From: Deltaproteobacteria bacterium
GTDB lineage: Bacteria; Myxococcota_A; Polyangia; Haliangiales; Haliangiaceae
Assembly (NCBI GenBank): GCA_021413675.1
Contig: JAIOQA010000557.1
Span: 1 to 63,828 of the forward strand
DNA length: 63,828 nt
Direction: 5' to 3'
Each line of letters opens with the position of its first letter. The stretch's first letter is position 1. The position numbers were made by a program, and so were the translations under genes. The notes under the pieces are model-generated. The model had not been told where the DNA came from. It worked only from the letters and a program-made list of their open reading frames with translations, and ran no database searches. This document shows positions 1 to 11,951 of this stretch, piece after piece.

Positions 1-1104
1 GAAGTCGGTGATGTTGAGCGCCAGCAGCTTCTCGAAGTACTTGCGCACGGTGCGCTCGAGCAGCGCCTTGTCGCCGCCCTCGGCGACGAAGCCCATCGTG
101 CCGATGCCGCGCACGACCATGTCGTCGTTCTTGCTCATCAGGCCGCCGAGGATGTCGATCATGCCGTCGGCGAGGTTGTCGCGGACGTCGGTCGCCGAGC
201 CGAGGTCGAGCACGACGATGCGGACCTGCCCCTCGGGGCCCCGCTGCACGAACCAGTTTCCGGGGTGCGGGTCGGCGTGGAAGAACTTGTCGATGAACAG
301 CTGCTTGTAGAAGACCTGGGTCAGCTTGGTCGCGACCGCGTTGGGATCGAGGCCGAGCTCGGCGAGCGCGCCCTTCTTGGTCATCTTCACGCCGTCCATG
401 AACGACATCGTGAGGATCGTCTCGCACGTGTACTCGGGGTACACGGTCGGGAACAGCGTGTCGGGGTCGCCCGCGAAGTTCTTGGCCATGCGCTCGATGC
501 AGCGGCCCTCGTGGGCGAGGTTGGTCTCGCGCTGCAGCATGTCGGTGAGCTGCTCGTGGACGCGCTCGATCTGCGCGATCGGCACCAGCGAGCGGTAGAC
601 CTTGATCGCCCAGCCGAGCACGCGCAGATCGACGCGGATGATCGTCGCGACGTTGGGGTAGAGGACCTTCACCGCGATGCGCTCGCCGGTGGCGGAGCGC
701 GCCTCGTGGACCTGGCCCAGCGACGCGGCGGCGATCGGCGTCTCGGCGAACGAGGCGAAGGCCTCGGTCGGCAGCTTGTGGAATGCCTTGTAGAAGGCGC
801 GCGCGATGACCGGGTAGGGCTGCCCGGGGACCTCGTCCTGCAGCTTCTCCATCGCCTCGGTGATCGCGCGCGGCAGGAACGTCCCCATGATCGAGAGGAT
901 CTGGCCGAGCTTGATGTACACGCCGCGCAGCCGCACGAACCCGTTGTAGAGGCGCTGCGCGTTCTTCGCGTGGACCTTCTTCCAGCGCGCGCGCGTGTCG
1001 AAGCGCGATGGCCACAGCCGCGCCCATGACTGCTGCCACAGGTAACTGTAGAAGACGGTCAGGAACAACCGGCTGGCGCGGAGGAGGCGGATCGTGGCCC
1101 ACAT
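1..1104 (-). CDS. ABC1/AarF/UbiB-family atypical kinase, partial (3' end outside window)
   Basis: This is the N-terminal 368 codons of an ABC1 (ADCK/UbiB) atypical kinase; the frame is open to base 1, so the C-terminus lies outside the window. The family acts in isoprenoid lipid and quinone metabolism, usually at the membrane. Visible motifs are the family's KxGQ signature (K65-Q68, in YIKLGQILSIMG), the alanine-rich loop around residue 125 (AAASLGQVH), a VAIK-like lysine in IAVKVLYP, the catalytic HADPHPGN near residue 275, and LDLGSA near 297 where many members have LDFG. The ATG at 1104 is the first in frame and is followed by a short hydrophobic stretch. Nothing upstream on this strand suggests an operon. 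The family call is firm; the substrate is unknown. Confidence 0.9.
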   Translation of the reverse strand, partial: MWATIRLLRASRLFLTVFYSYLWQQSWARLWPSRFDTRARWKKVHAKNAQRLYNGFVRLRGVYIKLGQILSIMGTFLPRAITEAMEKLQDEVPGQPYPVIARAFYKAFHKLPTEAFASFAETPIAAASLGQVHEARSATGERIAVKVLYPNVATIIRVDLRVLGWAIKVYRSLVPIAQIERVHEQLTDMLQRETNLAHEGRCIERMAKNFAGDPDTLFPTVYPEYTCETILTMSFMDGVKMTKKGALAELGLDPNAVATKLTQVFYKQLFIDKFFHADPHPGNWFVQRGPEGQVRIVVLDLGSATDVRDNLADGMIDILGGLMSKNDDMVVRGIGTMGFVAEGGDKALLERTVRKYFEKLLALNITDF

Positions 1105-1413
1105 AGACGAGTACCGGGAAGCCACCGCCCCCGCGGAACGACCATGCTAGCACGCGTGACTCGGCGGGCAGCCGGATCGGTCGCGTGCGATCGCGGCGCG
1201 TGACGAGGCCGCGGCGCGCGGGCGAGATCCGACCCGTCGCGCTCGGTCTCCGGGCAGACGACACCGACGTTGGTGAGCTGCCGTTGATGAGGTCGAGCGC
1301 GCAGATCGTGTGCCGCTGGAGGACCAGCTCGGCAGCGGCGAGGTGCCTGGCCGCTGCCGCGGTTGTGGAGGTGCGAGGGCGCGCTGGGCCGCGCCGCCGT
1401 CCGCGCGCCGCCG

Positions 1414-1513
1414 TCCGGGGTTGATGAATCCGGAGGCGCGCGCGGCTTCGCCCTCCGGGGTTGATGAATCCGGAGCGCGGGCGGCTTCGCCCTCCGGGGT
1501 TGATGAATCCGGA
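1414..1513. repeat. Three direct copies of a 21-bp motif, 39-40 bp apart
   Basis: The motif TCCGGGGTTGATGAATCCGG plus A occurs at 1414-1434, 1454-1474 and 1493-1513. Each copy has short inverted ends (TCCGG/CCGGA) and is separated from the next by 18-19 bp of CG-rich sequence containing gcggcttcgccc. The array sits in the 654-bp gap 1105-1758 between the divergent kinase and ribbon-helix-helix genes. I see no gene or RNA elsewhere in that gap. An operator array, a hairpin array or a simple duplication are all possible. Confidence 0.7.
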
Positions 1514-1758
1514 GCGGCGCGCGCGCACACATCTATTGCCGCGGCGCGCGGCGGCGCGTGATCCGCGCGAATGCCGCGAGATCAGTGCGTGTTGTCGCGC
1601 GCGGATGAGGTCGCGCGCAGCGATCGTCGAGGGTTCGTTCGCCGGGATCTCGTCGCGCTGTCAGACGGATCGCGTAGTGTCGAGATGGGTGGTGGTTGAA
1701 GCCACACGGCTAGTGGGTTCGCCTTGACGGTCCCCCACCTGTAGCGTAAGGAATCATT

Positions 1759-2169
1759 ATGGCGAAGAAGCAGACTCGGCGCAGCATCAGCGTGAGCCGG
1801 ACGACCTACGAGAAGCTGAAGGCCTTCTGCGAGACCAACAACATCTCGATGAGCCAGTTCGTCGAGAGCGGTATCTCCGAGCGCCTCGGCACCGAGCCGG
1901 CGCCGCCCGCCGCGCCGCGGCCGGTGATGCCGACGCGTCCGTCGCCGTCGGCGTTCGAGCGCGCGACCCAGGCGCCGCGCCCGCAGGAAATCGCGCGTCC
2001 GGCGCCCGCTCCGGCGCCGACGCCGGTGCGCCCCGCGGTGACGCCGATGACCTCCGCCGCCGCGCGCTTCGCCGTCGAGCCGCCGCCGCCGATCATCAAG
2101 CCGCGCACGACCGAGCAGCAGCCCAAGCCGCCCGCCGAGCCGACCGCGGGTCAGATCTTCACGTTCTGA
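1759..2169 (+). CDS. Small ribbon-helix-helix-type protein with Pro/Ala-rich tail
   Basis: This is a 136-residue protein. Residues 1-45 begin MAKKQTRRSISVSRTTYEKL and look like a CopG/Arc-type ribbon-helix-helix DNA-binding fold: a basic N-terminus, a beta strand with alternating residues (RSISVSR), then two helices. From about residue 50 to the end it is a Pro/Ala-rich, probably disordered tail. The start has an AAGGAA Shine-Dalgarno at 1748-1753. A strong terminator follows at 2202-2227, so the gene is monocistronic. Family members are antitoxins or nucleoid/plasmid regulators, but there is no toxin neighbour and the long tail is unlike antitoxins. It may bind the repeats upstream; that is speculation. 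Confidence 0.7.
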   Translation: MAKKQTRRSISVSRTTYEKLKAFCETNNISMSQFVESGISERLGTEPAPPAAPRPVMPTRPSPSAFERATQAPRPQEIARPAPAPAPTPVRPAVTPMTSAAARFAVEPPPPIIKPRTTEQQPKPPAEPTAGQIFTF

Positions 2170-2201
2170 TCACCGTCACTCCATCGTCTTCGCCGTGAAA
2201 G

Positions 2202-2227
2202 CGCCGCCCTCACCGGGCGGCGTTTTT
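2202..2227 (+). terminator. Rho-independent terminator after the ribbon-helix-helix gene
   Basis: A perfect 8-bp GC stem (2202-2209 with 2215-2222), loop TCACC and a run of five T (2223-2227) lie 32 bp after the stop codon. Confidence 0.9.
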
Positions 2228-2294
2228 CGTTGGCGCGCATCCGCGGGCGATGAACGCACCCCGTGGATCCGTCCACCGCCGATCGCCGGCGCCG

Positions 2295-2326
2295 AAAAGG
2301 GAACCGGGCCCTTTCGGGCCCGGTTC
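2295..2326 (-). terminator. Strong Rho-independent terminator on the minus strand with no obvious gene upstream
   Basis: A perfect 11-bp stem pairs 2326-2316 with 2311-2301. On the minus strand it is capped by a GAAA tetraloop and followed by CC and four T (2298-2295). No credible protein gene reads into it, so a minus-strand non-coding transcript is the simplest explanation. On the plus strand there is no T run after the stem. Confidence 0.75.
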
Positions 2327-2640
2327 GGATGACTACGAGGTCCCGATCACGGGCCTCGATCCGGACCGCCAATGGCGCGACCCGGTCTCTGCAGTTTCTT
2401 GGAGGAGGCTAGTCCAGCCACTCCTTCGGGCTTCGACTCTTACATTGCATGTCTCTTCTTCCTCCCCTGGCGATTGCCAGAGCCCGGCGGACGGCCCGCT
2501 ACGAACGCAGCGGCTCCCGGGGCCGGGCCTTCATGATGGGCACATCGGCCCGTCTCGAAGACCACCCTCGCGTTGTCCACATGGTCATCGCGCGGTGTTC
2601 TTGGCGACGCACGTCGCTAGTCCAGAGTAGAGCATATCGG
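2296..2640 (-). ncRNA. Candidate structured non-coding RNA
   Basis: Reading the minus strand toward the terminator at 2326-2295, hairpin-forming segments follow one another: GCGAC/GTCGC with loop GTGC, CTGGC/GCCAG with loop AATC, GGAG-GGCT/AGCC-CTCC, CGCC/GGCG with loop ATT, and CGAGG-CCCG/CGGG-CCTCG with loop TGAT. The segment is less GC-extreme than the flanking genes and has no long reading frame with myxobacterial codon usage. I checked by eye for RNase P, SRP, tmRNA and 6S signatures and found none. The 5' end is unknown. It covers most of the 596-bp gap between the RHH gene and queF. Confidence 0.35.
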
Positions 2641-2765
2641 CTGTCTTGGCCAGGATCTTCGACGGGTAGCGTGATGAACGAACGGCATGTTTCTGTCGCG
2701 TGCCGATCGCGAACCCTCGCTCACGCCCGGTGGAATCGGGCCCCGCTCGTGCTAGAGGCGTGGCG

Positions 2766-3119
2766 ATGACCACGCGCCCGACCAAGCACCTCGACACGTT
2801 TCCCAATCCGCGCGCCGGCCGCGACTACGTGATCCACTTCGACTGCCCGGAGTTCACGTGCCTGTGCCCGATCACGGGCCAGCCCGACTTCGCGACGATC
2901 ACGATCGAGTACGTCCCGGACGCGCTGTGCGTCGAGCTGAAGTCGCTGAAGCTCTACCTCTGGAGCTATCGCGACGAGGGCGCGTTCCACGAGGCCGTCA
3001 CCAACCAGATCTGCGACGACCTGGTCGCCGCGATCGCGCCGCGCAAGGCGACGGTCACGGGCACGTTCTGGGTTCGCGGCGGCATCACGACCAAGGTCAC
3101 GGTCACGCACGGCGCCTGA
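2766..3119 (+). CDS. queF: NADPH-dependent preQ0 reductase (7-cyano-7-deazaguanine reductase, short type)
   Basis: QueF reduces preQ0 to preQ1 in queuosine biosynthesis in the cytoplasm. The 117-residue length fits the short YkvM-type class. The family signatures are visible: the catalytic Cys in FTCLCPITGQPDF, the YVPDALCVELKSLKLYLWSYR block that holds the substrate-binding Glu, and the downstream Glu/His region (EGAFHEAVTNQICDDL). The ATG at 2766 was chosen because the conserved region starts just after it; the longer upstream reading adds unconserved residues. No other que gene lies nearby. Confidence is very high. Confidence 0.95.
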   Translation: MTTRPTKHLDTFPNPRAGRDYVIHFDCPEFTCLCPITGQPDFATITIEYVPDALCVELKSLKLYLWSYRDEGAFHEAVTNQICDDLVAAIAPRKATVTGTFWVRGGITTKVTVTHGA

Positions 3120-3185
3120 GGGTTTGGAATCAAACCCGATCCGGATAGGCGCAGCGAGACGTTCCTCGTCGAGCAAGCCGATCAA

Positions 3186-3221
3186 CAGAGAGTAGGAAAG
3201 GGCATTCTTTCCTACTCTCTG
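3186..3221. repeat. Perfect 15-bp inverted repeat between queF and the next gene
   Basis: Positions 3186-3200 pair perfectly with 3207-3221 around a 6-nt loop (GGCATT). The left arm is almost all purine and the right arm almost all pyrimidine, and both are far richer in A/T than the surroundings. There is no T run, so this is not a classical terminator. It sits 66 bp after queF and may mark its 3' end. The rest of 3120-3383 holds nothing I recognise. Confidence 0.8.
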
Positions 3222-3383
3222 AGGTCGCCGATCCCGCGGCGCGCGATCGCACCTTGCGCGCGCGGCACCGCGGTCGACCCACATCGCGCGCACAATCGCG
3301 CGCCCGTCCTCGCCGCGCCCTCGACGCGCGCGGCGGATGGTCGATGCACCAGGCACGCGATGAACGTCGCGCTGGAGGTCGAC

Positions 3384-4328
3384 TTGAAGCGAGCGATGAT
3401 CGCGCTGATCACGATGAGCGCTGGCTGCGTGGATTCCGCGTCGCCGATGGGCACCGCGGAGGATCCGGATCCCGCGACGCTCGCCGACATCCAGACCTCG
3501 CCGGAGACGTCGGACGTGCTGCCGAAGGCGATCTACCCCGCGGCGGAGCTCGCGCACGGTCCGCTCGCCACGACGACCAGCCTGACGCCGACGGCGATCA
3601 CGTATCACGGCGGCCCGGTCATGCTCGGCCCGACCAAGACGTACATGATCTGGTACGGCAGCTGGGCGAACAACACCGCGATGACGATCCTGCCGTACCT
3701 CGTCACGAAGCTCGGCGGGACCCCGTACTTCAAGATCAACACCACCTACGGCAACGCCACCGGCGGCAAGGTCCCGAACGCGCTCGCCTACGGCGGTGCC
3801 ATCGTCGACTCCTACTCGCAGGGCACGACGCTGACCGATCAGGGCGTTTGGAAGGTCGTGAACGGCGCGCTCGCCGCCAACAAGCTGCCCACCGATCCCA
3901 ACGGCGTCTACGTCGTGCTCTCGAGCCCCGACGTCGCCGAGTCGTCGGGCTTCTGCACCGCGTACTGCGGCTGGCACACCTACGGCTATCGTAACGGCAC
4001 CAAGCTGCGCTTCGTGTTCGTCGGCGGCGCCGCGCGCTGCCTGTCGGCGTGCGCGCCGCAGGCGATCTCCCCCAACGGCAACCCCGGCGCCGACGGCATG
4101 GCCTCGACGCTCACCCACGAGATCGAGGAGACCGTCACCGATCCCGATCTCAACGCGTGGTTCGATGCTGGTGGCGCGGAGAACGCCGACAAGTGCGCGT
4201 GGAAGTTCGGGCCGACCTACGCGACCGCCAACGGCGCGCGCGCGAACGTCAAGATCGGCACGCGCGACTTCCTGATCCAGCAGAACTGGCTCAACGTCGG
4301 GCTGGGCTCCTGCGCGATGAGCTACTGA
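3384..4328 (+). CDS. EXORDIUM / phosphate-induced-protein-1 family lipoprotein
   Basis: This is a 314-residue exported protein resembling the plant EXORDIUM (PHI-1) family, whose biochemical role is unsettled. I chose the TTG start at 3384 because GGAGG at 3374-3378 is well placed and the result is a compact lipoprotein signal, with lipobox Cys15 (MSAGC); an ATG at 3363 is in frame but has no such site. Family landmarks are the strand YMIWYGSW, the block GFCTAYCGWHTYG, FVFVGGAARCLSAC, a glycine-rich PNGNPGADGM and a C-terminal RDFLIQQNW. Between the last two lies H245-E-I-E-E249 in STLTHEIEETVTDP, where I recall plant members lacking the His/Glu pair; a metal site is possible. The gene stands alone. 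Confidence 0.8.
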   Translation: MKRAMIALITMSAGCVDSASPMGTAEDPDPATLADIQTSPETSDVLPKAIYPAAELAHGPLATTTSLTPTAITYHGGPVMLGPTKTYMIWYGSWANNTAMTILPYLVTKLGGTPYFKINTTYGNATGGKVPNALAYGGAIVDSYSQGTTLTDQGVWKVVNGALAANKLPTDPNGVYVVLSSPDVAESSGFCTAYCGWHTYGYRNGTKLRFVFVGGAARCLSACAPQAISPNGNPGADGMASTLTHEIEETVTDPDLNAWFDAGGAENADKCAWKFGPTYATANGARANVKIGTRDFLIQQNWLNVGLGSCAMSY

Positions 4329-4525
4329 TGCGCCTGATGCGAACGTCGCGGCGCTGCACCGCGCCGCGCGCGGTCCCGCCGCGCACGAACCGCGTGCGGC
4401 TCGGCGCCCCACCGAAGGCGGTGATCGTCGAGGATCGGTCCGGCGAGCGCGACGCGCTCGGCGCGCTGATCGTGCCCGCGACCCGCCGGCGCCCGTGCGC
4501 GTGGCGCACGCGCGACTAGGGTCGA

Positions 4526-8443
<3,918 letters not shown>

Positions 8444-8498
8444 ATCATAGACCGTCGCGCCGCGGCGAGTAAGCGATGCTCCCACCTGGACGCGCGAG

Positions 8499-8504
8499 TA
8501 TGAT
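8499..8504 (+). promoter_or_regulatory. Candidate -10 element giving a leaderless transcript
   Basis: TATGAT matches the sigma-70 -10 consensus at five of six positions and ends 6 nt before the GTG at 8511. That spacing would start the mRNA at the start codon itself. There is no Shine-Dalgarno before this GTG and no good -35. Confidence 0.35.
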
Positions 8505-8510
8505 TGTTCG

Positions 8511-9923
8511 GTGAACCCGCGAACCCTGGTCGCGCCCCTGGACGGGCCTGCTTCGCGGCGGTCTGCGCGAAAATCCCTCCTCGCCGCGACCATTGTTCTC
8601 GGCGGGGCTTGCGGCGGCGCAACCGGAGTTCCCATCGCGGCGCCGACGGAGAACACCGGCGGCGACCGCGAGGTCACCGCGGTCCTCTACCGCGACGGCG
8701 TGCTGGTCCGCGATCGGCGCTGGGTGACGATCGGCGCCGACGCCATCGCGTTCGACGTGACCCTGCCCGATAGCGTGCCCCCCGACGACATCCTGGTCAG
8801 CGCGGGCGAGCCGCCCGCCGCGGCACCGGTCGCGCCCCCGCCGCGCGCGGTGCCGAACAAGCACGGCCTGAAGGTCACCCCGCCGGTGGCGGCCCCGTCG
8901 CCGCTGCGCCCGCTGATCGGCGCGATCGACGTCGTCCACGCCGAGCGCGCCGACGGCAGCGTCTGGCTCGCGCCGACCGGCAGCGGCCTCTCGGTGCAAT
9001 CGCCCACCCTCGCCATCGGCGGCGGCGCGGGGCCGCACCTCACCGCGCGCATCTCGGCGGCGAAGCCCGGGCGCTATCCGATCGATCTGGTCTACGTCAC
9101 CGACGCCATGGCCTGGCACGCGAGCTACACGCTGGTCGCCGACGGCGCGACCGGCGCGCTGCACGGCTCCATCGCGATCGACAACCGCGGCGGGCCGATC
9201 CTGGGCGCGAGCCGGGTCGCGATCGTCGACGACGCGCTGGTCGACGACGTCCGTGACGCGCTGCTGGCGATCGCGCAGCCGCCGGTCGGCGAGCCGGCGC
9301 CCACGATCGTGTTGCCGGGCAGCGTCGACCTGGGCGCCGGCGAGCTCGCGATCGACGCGGTCGGCGGCGCGCGCGCGGTCGGCATCCGCCAGGTGCTGGT
9401 CTACGACCCGGTCAGCGCGCGCTTCGACGCCGCGGGCCGCACGCCGATGCAGGACGAGAGCTACGGCGTGATCGCGCCATCGCCAGCGGTGTCCGAGGCG
9501 GTCGAGCTCGCGGTCGCGCCCGGGGCGCCGCTGCCGGCGGGCTCGGTCCGGCTGGTCGAGCGCGACGGCGGCCAGCTGCGGCTGCGCGGCACCGGGACGC
9601 TGCGCACCGACGGCGCCGGCGCGACGACGATCTCGGTGGGCCGCGCGAGCGACGTGGTCGGCACGCGGCGGCGCGTCGACTTCTCCGTCGACGTGCTCCG
9701 CAAGCGGCTGGTCGAGGAGTTCCAGATCACGATCGCGAACCGCGGCGCCCGCGCGGTGCCCGTGGTGGTGCGCGAGCACCCGTACCGCGGGTACCAGTGG
9801 CACCTGGCCTACGCCTCGACCGAGGCGGTGACCAAGGAGGCTCCGCAGCTGCTCGCGTTCCGCGCGCAGGTTCCGGCCGGCGGTGAGGTCAAGATCGACT
9901 ACGTCGTGGTGTATACGTGGTAG
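8511..9923 (+). CDS. DUF4139-like secreted lipoprotein
   Basis: This is a 470-residue exported protein with basic N-terminus, hydrophobic stretch and lipobox-like LGGAC (Cys34). The body looks like the beta-rich DUF4139 family: an early strand with YRDGVLVRDRRWV, then WHASYTLVADGATGALHGSI, and a C-terminal domain with the typical ITIANRGARAVPVVVREHPY and a closing W-strand. The function of DUF4139 proteins is not established. The gene is followed after 3 bp by an ABC ATPase and then its permease, so the three are probably one operon and this protein may serve that transporter at the envelope. The GTG start follows a -10-like box directly. Confidence 0.65.
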   Translation: MNPRTLVAPLDGPASRRSARKSLLAATIVLGGACGGATGVPIAAPTENTGGDREVTAVLYRDGVLVRDRRWVTIGADAIAFDVTLPDSVPPDDILVSAGEPPAAAPVAPPPRAVPNKHGLKVTPPVAAPSPLRPLIGAIDVVHAERADGSVWLAPTGSGLSVQSPTLAIGGGAGPHLTARISAAKPGRYPIDLVYVTDAMAWHASYTLVADGATGALHGSIAIDNRGGPILGASRVAIVDDALVDDVRDALLAIAQPPVGEPAPTIVLPGSVDLGAGELAIDAVGGARAVGIRQVLVYDPVSARFDAAGRTPMQDESYGVIAPSPAVSEAVELAVAPGAPLPAGSVRLVERDGGQLRLRGTGTLRTDGAGATTISVGRASDVVGTRRRVDFSVDVLRKRLVEEFQITIANRGARAVPVVVREHPYRGYQWHLAYASTEAVTKEAPQLLAFRAQVPAGGEVKIDYVVVYTW

Positions 9924-9926
9924 CCG

Positions 9927-10676
9927 GTGTCCTCGGTCTCCGCTGATTCCGCGCTCGTCGCCTCGGGTCTCGTCGTCCACTACGGCAAGCGGGTCGCGGT
10001 CGATGGCCTCGACCTGACCCTGCGCCGCGGCGAGGTGGTCGGCCTGCTCGGGCCCAACGGCGCCGGCAAGAGCACGACCCTGCTCGCGCTGACCGGCGCG
10101 GTGCAGCCCACGCGCGGCACGATCACCGTCGGCGGGGTCGATCTGTCGCGCGCGCCGCTCGACGCCAAGCGCCGGGTCGGGTTCGCCGATCAGCCCCCGG
10201 GCCTCTACGAGTTCTTCACCGTGCTGGAGCACGTGCAGTTCGTGGCCGAGGCGCGTGGCGAGCCCGATGGCGCGGCCGCGACCCGCGTGCTCGAGGAGCT
10301 GGGCCTCGCCGGCATCGCGCACCGGCCGTGCCGCGAGCTGTCGTTCGGCATGCGCCAGCGGGTCGGGCTGGCGGCGGCGCTGATCGGCCCGATCGATGTC
10401 GTGCTGCTCGACGAGACGCTCAACGGCCTCGATCCCCACGCGGCGCGCGCGGCGCGGCGCACCGTCGCGGCGGCGGCGGAGCGCGGCGCGGCGGTCCTGA
10501 TGTCGACCCACTTGCTCGGCGTCGCCGAGCGGCTGTGCCAGCGGGTCGTGATCATGGATCGCGGCAAGATCGTCGACGATCGCACCGGCCCCGAGCTCGA
10601 CAAGCTGGTGGCGCAGGGGCCGGGCGCGCTCGAAGAGCTGTACGTGTCGCTGGTCGCGGACACCGGCCCGACATGA
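9927..10676 (+). CDS. ABC transporter ATP-binding protein
   Basis: This is a 249-residue ATPase subunit. It has Walker A GPNGAGKST, a Q-loop region (FADQPPGLYEF), the signature as ELSFGMRQRV (LSxGxxQR form), Walker B VVLLDETLNGLDP and a switch His in STHLL. The ordering and the 'GLYEFFTVLEH' region are typical of export-type (CcmA/YhaQ-like) ATPases. It starts with GTG 3 bp after the lipoprotein stop, and the permease follows 7 bp downstream. Confidence 0.92.
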   Translation: MSSVSADSALVASGLVVHYGKRVAVDGLDLTLRRGEVVGLLGPNGAGKSTTLLALTGAVQPTRGTITVGGVDLSRAPLDAKRRVGFADQPPGLYEFFTVLEHVQFVAEARGEPDGAAATRVLEELGLAGIAHRPCRELSFGMRQRVGLAAALIGPIDVVLLDETLNGLDPHAARAARRTVAAAAERGAAVLMSTHLLGVAERLCQRVVIMDRGKIVDDRTGPELDKLVAQGPGALEELYVSLVADTGPT

Positions 10677-10683
10677 GGCGCGC

Positions 10684-11949
10684 GTGAACACGCGGACCTT
10701 GTTGCGCTGGGGCGATCTCGAGGAGCGCCGCCGGCGGGCCGCGCGCCCCGTGCTCTTGCGCTCGCCGTGGCTGGTGCCGGTCGTGGGCGGCGCCGCGGTC
10801 GCGCTCGCGGTCGCGGCGCTCTTGCGCGGCGACGACCCGGATCGATTCGCGACCGCGAGCCGCGCCTGGCTCGCGCTCGCGCTGCTGGTGCACACCGCGG
10901 TCATGCTCGGGGCGCCGTTTCGTCTGTTCTGGCGCCACGACGGCGCGCTGCTGGCGCGGCTGCCGCTGCCCGGTGGCGCGCTGTTCGACGTCGCGGCGAT
11001 CCGCGGCGCGCGCGCATCCGTGCGCGCGGTGATCGTCTGCGCGCCTGCGCTGATCGTCTTCGGGCTCGAGGACTGGGCGTGGGCCGCGCGCCACGCGGCC
11101 TTGCTGGGCGCGCTCGCGCTGGCGTCGGCGGGCCTGGTGCCCGCGACCGCGCTCGCCGCCGGCGGGCTCGTCGCCTCGGAGAAGGCGCAGGCGCTCGGCA
11201 AGTCGTTCGGCGGCGAGGTCCAGCTGAGCGGCACCGGCTGGCTCGGCGCCTTGCCCGGGCTCGCGATGTCGGCGGTCGTGATCGTCGCGATCCTGTGCGT
11301 GCCCTGGCTCGGCGGCGCGACCGCGACCGCGATCGGCCCGGGCTGGCTGGTGGTCGCGGGGCTCGGCGGCGCGGCGGTGATCGCGGTCGCGATGGCGCGC
11401 GCGGCGGCGCCGGCGGTCATGCCACACGCGCTGCGCGAGGTCGTCGCCCTCGATCGCCAGCAGCTCGCGCACCTCGAGATCCACCCGCCGACCGGGATCG
11501 AGCGCGCGGTCGCGCGGCTGCTCGGCCCCGGCGCGCGGCTGGTCCACGGCAAGGACGCGCGCCTGATGCGTCGGCGGTTCCCGCTGGCCTACGTCGTCGG
11601 CGCGGTCGGGACGATCACGCTGTGGATCATGGCGGCGTCGCGCCCCGAGGGGCTGGTCGTGTGGTCGACCGCGGTCGCCGGCGCGCTCGCGCTGTACGGC
11701 GTGGTGCTGGCGCGGCGGCTGGGCGAGGCGCCGATCGAGCAGGGCATCACGCTGATCGTGCTGCCGATCGATCCAGCGGCGACGCGCGCGGCGAAGCGCG
11801 CGTGGTTCGCGACCTGGCTCCTCATCTATGTGGGCGTGGGCGCAGTGCCGGTGATCGCGCGTGCGAGCGCGCCGCTGGTCTGCGCCGCGGCGCTGATCGG
11901 CGTGATCGCGGTCGGGCTCGGCGTCGGCGCGCGCGCGGTCCGGGCGTAG
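10684..11949 (+). CDS. Membrane subunit partnered with the upstream ABC ATPase
   Basis: This 421-residue protein has about ten hydrophobic segments, for example WLVPVVGGAAVALAVAALL near the N-terminus and paired helices near the C-terminus (LVCAAALIGVIAVGLGVGA). A soluble stretch (residues ~255-295) carries charged sequence between membrane blocks. It begins 7 bp after the ATPase gene, so it is the likely permease of a two-gene ABC exporter. No family was recognised from motifs; the assignment rests on topology and position. The N-terminus is cytoplasmic and rich in Arg. Confidence 0.7.
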   Translation: MNTRTLLRWGDLEERRRRAARPVLLRSPWLVPVVGGAAVALAVAALLRGDDPDRFATASRAWLALALLVHTAVMLGAPFRLFWRHDGALLARLPLPGGALFDVAAIRGARASVRAVIVCAPALIVFGLEDWAWAARHAALLGALALASAGLVPATALAAGGLVASEKAQALGKSFGGEVQLSGTGWLGALPGLAMSAVVIVAILCVPWLGGATATAIGPGWLVVAGLGGAAVIAVAMARAAAPAVMPHALREVVALDRQQLAHLEIHPPTGIERAVARLLGPGARLVHGKDARLMRRRFPLAYVVGAVGTITLWIMAASRPEGLVVWSTAVAGALALYGVVLARRLGEAPIEQGITLIVLPIDPAATRAAKRAWFATWLLIYVGVGAVPVIARASAPLVCAAALIGVIAVGLGVGARAVRA

Positions 11950-11951
11950 CC

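Noticed and set aside
1414..1513. Possible CRISPR array
   Set aside because: Only three copies, and the intervals are 18-19 bp of similar CG-rich sequence rather than unique spacers. No cas gene is in the window.
1059..1532. Repetitive reading frames on both strands across the triple repeat
   Set aside because: The apparent peptide repeats (RIHQPRRAKP and similar) merely translate the DNA repeat, with no start signal or domain.
2330..2680. tmRNA, SRP RNA or RNase P RNA in the gap before queF
   Set aside because: None of the diagnostic conserved blocks (tmRNA T-loop/tag, SRP GGAA loop, RNase P GAGGAAAGTCC) could be found on either strand; kept only as an unknown candidate RNA.
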